Assembly (NCBI GenBank): GCA_964591245.1
Contig: CAZPZZ010000031.1
Span: forward strand, 1-35,807
Origin: CAZPZZ01 sp964591245
Lineage (GTDB): Bacteria > Acidobacteriota > Vicinamibacteria > Vicinamibacterales > UBA8438
DNA: 35,807 bases
Reading direction: 5' to 3'
The notes beneath the pieces were generated by a model. The model worked only from the letters and a program-made list of their open reading frames with translations, did not search any database and was not told where the DNA came from. Both the position numbers and the translations under genes were made by a program. Position 1 is the first letter of the stretch; each line of letters opens with the position of its first letter. Positions 30,230 to 35,807 of this stretch are shown in pieces.

Positions 30230-30604
30230 ATGGCGCGAATTGCGGGTGTCGATCTTCCACGGACCAAACGTATCGAAACCGGGCTGACGTATATCTTTGG
30301 CATCGGTGACTACCGTTCGGGCGTGATTCTGAAGGAAGCGGGAGTTGATCCCGACATACGTATCAAAGACCTCTCTGAGGATGATGTCCGAAAGATCAGT
30401 CGGGTCATCGAGGAGCAAGGTCGTGTCGAAGGCGATCTCCGTAAGGAAATCACCATGAACATCAAGCGGTTGATGGAGGTGGGGTCGTTCCGCGGTATGC
30501 GGCACCGCCGAAATCTACCGGTACGAGGGCAGCGTACGCAGACCAATGCACGTACCCGAAAGGGTCCGCGTAAAGGAGCGGTCGCGAAGAAGAAGACGAT
30601 GTGA
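30230..30604 (+). CDS. rpsM: 30S ribosomal protein S13
   Basis: S13 forms head-body bridges to L5 and 23S rRNA and contacts P-site tRNA. The 124 residues begin MARIAGVDLPRTKRIETGLTYIFG and contain the GSFRGMRHRRNLPVRGQRTQTNART signature, ending in a basic tail. Its start is 9 nt after rpmJ. In E. coli the S4 pseudoknot lies across the rpsM start. I saw no clear equivalent, and the spacer before rpsD is a better candidate for autoregulation here. Confidence 0.98.
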   Translation: MARIAGVDLPRTKRIETGLTYIFGIGDYRSGVILKEAGVDPDIRIKDLSEDDVRKISRVIEEQGRVEGDLRKEITMNIKRLMEVGSFRGMRHRRNLPVRGQRTQTNARTRKGPRKGAVAKKKTM

Positions 30605-30741
30605 GCACGAGCCGGTTGATTGTTGCCTGCAGGTGAAGACGGCCTGAGGCGCCTTCCTGTTAGATAAGGAACGGCGTGGGCCGTACGGTGGGCGGAGGCG
30701 ATGTTCGAGACTGGGTTCGTAAGGCAGGAAAGGTAACGCGA
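30605..30741 (+). other. rpsM-rpsK spacer with short adjacent stems
   Basis: This 137-bp spacer contains TTCCT (30654-30658) with AGGAA (30667-30671) and ACGGC (30671-30675) with GCCGT (30680-30684). The rpsK ribosome-binding site (AGGAAAGG, about 30726-30733) follows. Five-bp stems of this kind can arise by chance in GC-rich DNA. Confidence 0.3.
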
Positions 30742-31188
30742 ATGGCAAAGTTGGAAACGGTTGACGCGTCGATACCGGCGCCGAGTAAACGACCGGCCAA
30801 GCGCAAGAAGTCGTTCAAGAAGAAACGAGAGAAGCGTGTTGTCCATCACGGCATCGCGCATATCCAAGCGTCGTTCAACAACACCATCATCTCCATTGCT
30901 GATACCGAGGGGAATGTGGTCGCTTGGTCGAGTGCCGGTGGCATTGGCTTTCGCGGGTCTCGAAAAGGAACGCCCTTTGCTGCGACGCAGGCGGCTGTTC
31001 GGGCCGGCCACGGAGCTAAAGCGGTGGGGATGCGTACAGTCGACGTCGTGGTGAAGGGGCCAGGAGGCGGCCGGGAATCGGCAATTCGCGCTCTCCAGGC
31101 ATCCGCAGGCTTGAACGTAAAGTCTATCCGTGACGTGACCCCGATTCCGCATAACGGATGTCGACCGCCAAAACGGCGTCGCGTGTAA
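30742..31188 (+). CDS. rpsK: 30S ribosomal protein S11
   Basis: S11 lies on the 30S platform near the mRNA exit. From ATG 30742 the protein has 148 residues, about 20 more than the family norm. The extra part is a Lys/Arg-rich N-terminus (KRPAKRKKSFKKKREKR at about 16-33). The core has GIAHIQASFNNTIISI, the AATQAAVRAG helix and the closing DVTPIPHNGCRPPKRRRV. The frame is open to GTG 30676, but the ATG behind AGGAAAGG is preferred. Confidence 0.97.
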   Translation: MAKLETVDASIPAPSKRPAKRKKSFKKKREKRVVHHGIAHIQASFNNTIISIADTEGNVVAWSSAGGIGFRGSRKGTPFAATQAAVRAGHGAKAVGMRTVDVVVKGPGGGRESAIRALQASAGLNVKSIRDVTPIPHNGCRPPKRRRV

Positions 31189-31311
31189 TGGAGCTGCGAT
31201 GCTCCGCTAGGCGAGTTCTTGTGCTCGTTGGGGAACCGTTTGGCGGCCACGTAGCCGCATGCGCGCGTTGAGGTTGGGGCAAAGCCCCGTCTAGGTAGGA
31301 GAAGTACCAGT
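31189..31311 (+). other. rpsK-rpsD spacer with three hairpins (possible S4 leader)
   Basis: This 123-bp spacer has three short perfect stems: GGAGC/GCTCC (31190-31205), GCGGC/GCCGC (31243-31258) and GGGGC/GCCCC with an AAA loop (31276-31288). The last ends about 10 nt before the TAGGAG ribosome-binding site of rpsD. In other bacteria S4 regulates its mRNA by binding a folded leader. This is a positional analogy, not a motif match. Confidence 0.35.
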
Positions 31312-31944
31312 ATGGCACGATACGCAGGACCTGTTTGCCGGCTTTGTCGCCGGGAGGGAATGAAGCTCTTTTTGAAGGGCGAGCGATGCTACGCAGAGAA
31401 ATGCGCCATCGAAAAACGTAACGTCCCTCCGGGGCAGCAAGGGCGCCGACGCCGACCAAACAAAGTGATGGGGTACGGGTCCCAGCTTCGTGAGAAGCAG
31501 AAGGTCAAGCGGACCTATGGCGTACTCGAAAGCCAATTCCGGCGTTATTTCGCGGTGGCGGAGCGCCAGCGAGGAATTACCGGCGAGACGTTGCTCCAGC
31601 TTCTCGAGAGGCGACTCGACAATGTTGTGTATCGGCTTGGATTGGCGACTTCCCGTCCGCAGGCGAGGCAGCTTGTGCGCCATGGGCACGTCCAGGTGAA
31701 TAGTAAACGGGCTGATGTGCCGTCTTTCTCGTTGAAGGCAGGCGATGCGGTGACGGTGCGGGAGCGGAGCAGCAAGAAACCAGCGATTCTCTATGCAATA
31801 GAAGAAGTGAAGGGACGTGGGATTCCTGGATGGTTGGAGTTTGACGCGTCCACGCTAACCGGACGGGTTGCGTCGTTGCCCACCCGTGACCAGATTAATC
31901 TCCCCGTGCAGGAGCAGCTCATCGTCGAGCTCTATTCGAAGTAA
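31312..31944 (+). CDS. rpsD: 30S ribosomal protein S4 (C+ zinc form)
   Basis: S4 initiates 30S body assembly and affects decoding fidelity. The 210-residue protein begins MARYAGPVCRLCRREG. C9, C12, C26 and C31 form the N-terminal zinc site as in the C+ family. The S4 RNA-binding domain (LERRLDNVVYRLGLATSRPQARQLV and RHGHVQVNSKR) follows at about 98-140. TAGGAG precedes the ATG. Confidence 0.98.
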   Translation: MARYAGPVCRLCRREGMKLFLKGERCYAEKCAIEKRNVPPGQQGRRRRPNKVMGYGSQLREKQKVKRTYGVLESQFRRYFAVAERQRGITGETLLQLLERRLDNVVYRLGLATSRPQARQLVRHGHVQVNSKRADVPSFSLKAGDAVTVRERSSKKPAILYAIEEVKGRGIPGWLEFDASTLTGRVASLPTRDQINLPVQEQLIVELYSK

Positions 31945-32013
31945 ATGCGGTGCGCAGACGGATTCGCGGGGTAGCCGTGCCGGCCGGTTGCGGACATTGA
32001 AAGGACACACTGA

Positions 32014-33009
32014 ATGTTGTGGAAAGGCTTCCAGCGACCCAAGCGGCTGGAGTTCGACGCGGAAACGCTGACGGACAAGTACGGCCGATTCTCAGCGCAG
32101 CCGTTCGAGCGTGGTTTCGGGACGACCATCGGCAACGCGCTACGCCGGGTACTACTGTCGGCAATTGAAGGTGCCGCGGTAACCAGCGTCAAGATTGACA
32201 ATGTGCTTCACGAGTTTTCTCCCATTCCTGGTGTGGTGGAGGACGCGACCGATATCATCCTCAATCTGAAGCAGATTCCGATCAAGCTACACACGGACGA
32301 GACGAAAACGCTCTATCTGCGTGCTGACAAGGCGGGGGAGGTCAAGGCTGCTGACATTGAGGCCGACTCGACGGTTGAAATCCTTGATCCGGATGTGCAC
32401 GTGGCAACAGTATCTGACGACGGCTCGCTGCATATGGAGATGCGGGTCAAGCAGGGGCGGGGGTATGTCTCGGCGGACAAGAACTTCGACGAGGACCTGG
32501 GAATCGGCTGGATCCCGGTGGACTCCGTGCATTCGCCGGTACGCAAGGTGAACTATCTTGTCGAGGCGGCCAGACTTGGTCAGACGACTGATTACGACAA
32601 GCTGACTGTCGATGTCTGGACCGATGGTTCGGTAACCGCCCGCGATGCAATTTCTCTCGGGGCGAAGTTGGTACGTGATCATCTGAGTATTTTCATTAAT
32701 TTCGAAGATACGGTCGATACGCAGAGTGAGCCGGATGCGGAGGGGCTACAGTCTGTAGCGAATGAACACTTGGACAAGAGCGTCGAAGAGCTTGAACTTT
32801 CAGTGCGTTCGTATAACTGTTTAAAGAATGCGAACATTCGCACGATCGGGGAACTGGTACAGAAGAGCGAGCCAGAGATGCTTCGTACGAAGAACTTTGG
32901 CCGGAAGTCGCTGAACGAAATCAAAGAGATTCTGCAGAACATGGGGCTCGGCCTCGGGATGCGGATCGAAGATCAGACAGCGTCACCAGAATCTGAGACG
33001 GAGGCGTAG
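32014..33009 (+). CDS. rpoA: DNA-directed RNA polymerase subunit alpha
   Basis: Alpha dimerises to nucleate RNAP assembly and its C-terminal domain reads UP elements and activators. The 331-residue protein has the NTD (FERGFGTTIGNALRRVLLS at 31-49), a linker, and the CTD. R265 falls at the same number as the DNA-binding R265 of E. coli, in VRSYNCLKNANIRTIGEL. A GAAAGGA site precedes the ATG. rplQ begins 5 nt after the stop. Confidence 0.99.
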   Translation: MLWKGFQRPKRLEFDAETLTDKYGRFSAQPFERGFGTTIGNALRRVLLSAIEGAAVTSVKIDNVLHEFSPIPGVVEDATDIILNLKQIPIKLHTDETKTLYLRADKAGEVKAADIEADSTVEILDPDVHVATVSDDGSLHMEMRVKQGRGYVSADKNFDEDLGIGWIPVDSVHSPVRKVNYLVEAARLGQTTDYDKLTVDVWTDGSVTARDAISLGAKLVRDHLSIFINFEDTVDTQSEPDAEGLQSVANEHLDKSVEELELSVRSYNCLKNANIRTIGELVQKSEPEMLRTKNFGRKSLNEIKEILQNMGLGLGMRIEDQTASPESETEA

Positions 33010-33014
33010 GGGTC

Positions 33015-33437
33015 ATGCGTCATCGAGTAGCGCATCGAAAACTGGGTCGCGTCACCGAGCACCGGCTCGCGACGTTGCGGAACCAAGCGCAAATGCTGCT
33101 TCGGCATGAACGGATCGATACGACCTTGGCCAAGGCCAAGGAACTGAGACCGTTTGTAGAGCGCTTGATTACGGTTGCCAAACGAGGATTGGTGAACGGT
33201 GCTGATACGACGCGCGCGCTCCATGCGCGACGATTGGTGGCACGGGATCTAGCGGATAAGAAGGTGGCGAGCAAGCTCTTCGAAACCATCGCTCCGCGTT
33301 TTGCCGAGCGACCCGGGGGGTACACACGCGTGCTACACCTTGGACGTCGGCAAGGAGACAGCGCCGAAATCGCTCAGATCGAGTTACTCGGGAGCGAATA
33401 CGATCCGGCCACCGACCAGCCGCCGGCCGAGTCCTAA
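33015..33437 (+). CDS. rplQ: 50S ribosomal protein L17
   Basis: L17 sits beside the tunnel exit. The 140-residue protein starts MRHRVAHRKLGRVTEHR and contains LLRHERIDTTLAKAKELRPFVERLIT and the PGGYTRVLHLGRRQGDSAEIAQIEL core. It has a short acidic tail. It is the last gene of the + strand string, facing the EF-G-2 gene across 141 bp. Confidence 0.98.
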   Translation: MRHRVAHRKLGRVTEHRLATLRNQAQMLLRHERIDTTLAKAKELRPFVERLITVAKRGLVNGADTTRALHARRLVARDLADKKVASKLFETIAPRFAERPGGYTRVLHLGRRQGDSAEIAQIELLGSEYDPATDQPPAES

Positions 33438-33554
33438 AGGATCCCTGAAAGTCGGGTGCAACGGCCGGCTTGATTCGAGCGAAGTTCGCCGTCGGTTGAA
33501 ACTACCCGTAACTTGTCTCGGCTCGGCCAGCGTCTTGTCAGCAGTGGCTTCCCG

Positions 33555-33578
33555 GGAGGTGACTGTCCGTTCGCCTCC
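33555..33578. terminator. Weak candidate terminator between convergent rplQ and EF-G-2
   Basis: GGAGGTG (33555-33561) pairs with CGCCTCC (33572-33578), seven pairs including one G-U, around a 10-nt loop. Downstream on the + strand is a pyrimidine-rich stretch (TTTCCTCCTCCTCC) rather than a clean T-run. It lies just outside the EF-G-2 stop codon (33579-33581). It could slow or stop transcription from either side, but the U-tract is poor. Confidence 0.25.
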
Positions 33579-35672
33579 TCAGCTTTCCTCCTCCTCCGCA
33601 TCACCACGTTCGGCTTTGGCGTCGGCTATAACCTGTTGCTGGACGTGAGCGGGAACCTCCTCGTAATGCGAAAATTCCATATGATACGAGCCGCGGCCGC
33701 CCGTCGATGAGGTCAGTTGCTGCTCGTAGGTCAGCATTTCGGCCATTGGGACTTGTGCCTTGATCGAGGTCGAGGCACCGCGCGTTTCCATGCCTCCGAT
33801 ACGTCCCCGTCGACCGTTGAGGTCACCCATGAGGTCGCCGGCAAAATCACTCGGTGCATAGACCTCGACACTCATCACGGGTTCCAGCAAGGTCGGCTTG
33901 GCTCGTGACATGGCATCTCTGAAAGCCAGGCGCCCAGCCATCTTGAAGGACATCTCGTTTGAGTCAACCGCATGGAAAGAGCCGTCGAAAAGGGTCACCT
34001 GAAAGTCGACCATGGGGTAGCCTGCGAGATAGCCTCGAACCCGGGCTTCTTGTATACCCTTTTCGACGGCAGGGATGAAGCCACGAGGGATTGCACCGCC
34101 GAAGATTTCATCGACGAACTTGAAGTCTTCCCCGCGTTGTAGGGGCGCGACCTTGATCTTGCAGTCTCCAAATTGCCCGTGGCCGCCCGTTTGTTTCTTG
34201 TGACGACCGTGGGCTTCGGTCGCAACTTTGATCGTTTCGCGATACGGAATGCGCGGTAGCTTTAGATTGACCTCAACTCCGAAACGTCGTTTCAGCTTGG
34301 CGACGGTGACCTCTATATGGAGTTGCCCCTGGCCGGACAGCAGGAGTTGTGCCGTCTGGGGGTCACGAGCATACCGAATCGTCGGGTCTTCCTCTTCCAG
34401 TCGCTGCAAAGCGGTGCTGATTTTCTCTTCGTCGCCACGACTCTTTGGCTCGATGGCGTAGGACAGGACGGGATCCGTGAACTGAAAAGGCGGAAATCGC
34501 CATGCCGTTTCCTTTGCCGCCAGGGTGTCACCAGTACGTGTTTCTTTCAGCTTGGCGACTGTGCCGAGGTCCCCCGCCCGGAGTTCGTTAATGCCTTCCT
34601 GTGCTTTACCCTGCATCAGCGCCACGCTGCCGATACGCTCGTTGGTCTCACGGCTGAGGTTATTGATAGTCGAGTCTGCTTGCACGGCTCCGGTTGCCAC
34701 ACGGAACATCGTGATGCGTCCCGCAAATGGGTCGGCGACCGTCTTCCAGACTAACGCTGAAGGTGAGGCATCGGCACTGTCGTAGGTTGCCGCGTCTCCA
34801 CTGCTGGCCTCTACTACGGGCAACGCGCGCTCCGAGGCTGGCGGCACATACGCTAGGAGGGCATCGAAGAGCGGCTGAATTCCCAAATTCTCGGTCGCCG
34901 ACGTGCAAACGAGCGGGAAGACTTGTCGGTTTGCGGTAGCGGTCTTCAGACCGGCCTCAAGCTGTTCTTGGGTCAGGGTCCCCGCCTCAAAGAATTGCTC
35001 CATGAGGCTCTCATCTGCTTCAGCCACAATCTCGATCAGGGACTCTCTCGCTGCATTGGCCTCGTCGGTCAGTTCAGCCGGAACGTCCCCGGTTGAGGCG
35101 GTCTTGCCGTCGTCGCTGAAGGTAATGGCCTTCATCGCCACGAGGTCGATCACGCCGCGGAAGTCTTTTTCTTCACCGATCGGCAGTTGGATTGGCACGA
35201 CTGTGCGACCGAGTGCCTCCTGGAGCGATTCGATTGAGCGCGACAGGCTGGCACGTTCACGGTCGAGACGATTGAGAACGACCAAGCAGGGGAGGTCGAT
35301 TTCGTTGGCAGCGGCCCAGACCTTTTCGGTAATTACTTCGCTTCCGGAGACGGCGTCAACGACGACGAGGGCGGCTTCAACGACCCGCAGGGCATTCCGC
35401 GAATCGCTGAAGAAATTTGCCATCCCTGGCGTATCGATGAGGTTGACCTTTGTCTTTTTCCACTCAGCGAATGCGGTGCTCGCAGACAGTGTGTGTTTTC
35501 TGGCAATTTCCTCTTCGTCGTAGTCGGTCACGGTTGTACCGTCATCGACGAGTCCAAGTCGGTTGACGGCACCGCCGTCAAACAGGAGGGCGGAGGCGAG
35601 CTGGGTCTTTCCGGCCCCGCTGTGCCCGACCAACGCGACATTGCGGATTTGGTCCGCATCGTACACTTTCAT
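33579..35672 (-). CDS. EF-G-2-type translational GTPase (EF-G paralogue)
   Basis: This 697-residue protein is a full-length EF-G relative with domains I-V. It is not the canonical form. G1 is GHSGAGKT (16-23), the switch I segment reads RKHTLSAS, G3 is DTPGM (80-84) with Met where EF-G has the catalytic His, and G4 is NRLD (134-137). These features match the EF-G-2 family known from Thermus and others, shown there to be a ribosome-dependent GTPase. Domains III-V are well kept (GGHGQFGDCKIKV and FGGAIPRGFIPAVEKG). The C-terminus is acidic (DAEEEES). AGGAGG (35684-35689 on the - strand) is 11 nt from the ATG. Confidence 0.93.
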   Translation of the reverse strand: MKVYDADQIRNVALVGHSGAGKTQLASALLFDGGAVNRLGLVDDGTTVTDYDEEEIARKHTLSASTAFAEWKKTKVNLIDTPGMANFFSDSRNALRVVEAALVVVDAVSGSEVITEKVWAAANEIDLPCLVVLNRLDRERASLSRSIESLQEALGRTVVPIQLPIGEEKDFRGVIDLVAMKAITFSDDGKTASTGDVPAELTDEANAARESLIEIVAEADESLMEQFFEAGTLTQEQLEAGLKTATANRQVFPLVCTSATENLGIQPLFDALLAYVPPASERALPVVEASSGDAATYDSADASPSALVWKTVADPFAGRITMFRVATGAVQADSTINNLSRETNERIGSVALMQGKAQEGINELRAGDLGTVAKLKETRTGDTLAAKETAWRFPPFQFTDPVLSYAIEPKSRGDEEKISTALQRLEEEDPTIRYARDPQTAQLLLSGQGQLHIEVTVAKLKRRFGVEVNLKLPRIPYRETIKVATEAHGRHKKQTGGHGQFGDCKIKVAPLQRGEDFKFVDEIFGGAIPRGFIPAVEKGIQEARVRGYLAGYPMVDFQVTLFDGSFHAVDSNEMSFKMAGRLAFRDAMSRAKPTLLEPVMSVEVYAPSDFAGDLMGDLNGRRGRIGGMETRGASTSIKAQVPMAEMLTYEQQLTSSTGGRGSYHMEFSHYEEVPAHVQQQVIADAKAERGDAEEEES

Positions 35673-35753
35673 GGTGTAGCTATCCTCCTGTAATCCGGCG
35701 ACGACGTTACGGAGGGAGTCGGCCTGACCCCGCTATGAAAACGTGAAACCTGC

Positions 35754-35782
35754 ATCGTATTTTACTTGGATGACATGCTCAA
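35754..35782 (-). promoter_or_regulatory. Candidate promoter for the EF-G-2 gene
   Basis: Read on the - strand, TTGAGC (35777-35782) and TACGAT (35754-35759) are separated by 17 bp. Each matches the sigma-70 consensus at four of six positions. It lies about 80 bp upstream of the ATG at 35672, in the only noncoding stretch available. Confidence 0.35.
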
Positions 35783-35807
35783 GGGGACAATACGTTCATG
35801 ATGGCAG

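Noticed and set aside
30310..31152. 280-residue - strand open frame over rpsM and rpsK
   Set aside because: It spans two confirmed genes and their spacer in antisense; composition is atypical and no motif is seen.

Overview
This window is a contiguous bacterial core translation/transcription locus. It runs tRNA-Trp, secE-nusG, rplK-rplA-rplJ-rplL, rpoB-rpoC, rpsL-rpsG-fusA-tuf, then the fused S10, spc and alpha operons from rpsJ to rplQ. All of these genes lie on the + strand. They are followed by one convergent gene on the - strand, an EF-G-2-type GTPase. In classical models this is six or seven operons (secE-nusG, L11/L1, L10/rpoBC, str, S10, spc, alpha). Here they sit end to end with mostly short spacers and several 4-nt stop/start overlaps.

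Organism. The sequence is moderately GC-rich. The gene order, the EF-Tu N-terminus and a cysteine-rich insertion in RpoB suggest an Acidobacteriota-like lineage. That is inference from family memory, not a search. Rifampicin-region residues of RpoB and the S12 decoding loop look wild type. S4, S14, L36, L24 and Adk all keep zinc-type cysteine sets.

Layout. 1-72: tRNA-Trp (5' end cut by the window edge). 259-1055: SecE and NusG. 1143-3421: L11, L1, L10, L7/L12. 3678-12263: RNA polymerase beta and beta'. 12264-12668: the only gene-free stretch over 300 bp, holding a candidate promoter and a strong hairpin ahead of the str operon. 12669-16978: S12, S7, EF-G, EF-Tu. 17031-22253: S10 operon. 22445-30071: spc operon including SecY, Adk, Map and IF-1. 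30107-33437: alpha operon (L36, S13, S11, S4, RpoA, L17). 33579-35672 (-): EF-G-2-like protein with its own candidate promoter.

Together the genes supply the core RNA polymerase, about half of the ribosomal proteins, initiation and elongation factors, the SecYE translocon core and N-terminal methionine removal. I see no mobile elements, CRISPR array, phage genes or unknown gene cluster. The points most worth a second look are an eight-cysteine insertion in RpoB whose first half copies the spacing of the beta' zinc domain, the GGG-heavy codon use of tuf, the altered GTPase motifs in the EF-G-2 protein, and structured spacers that may be regulatory.
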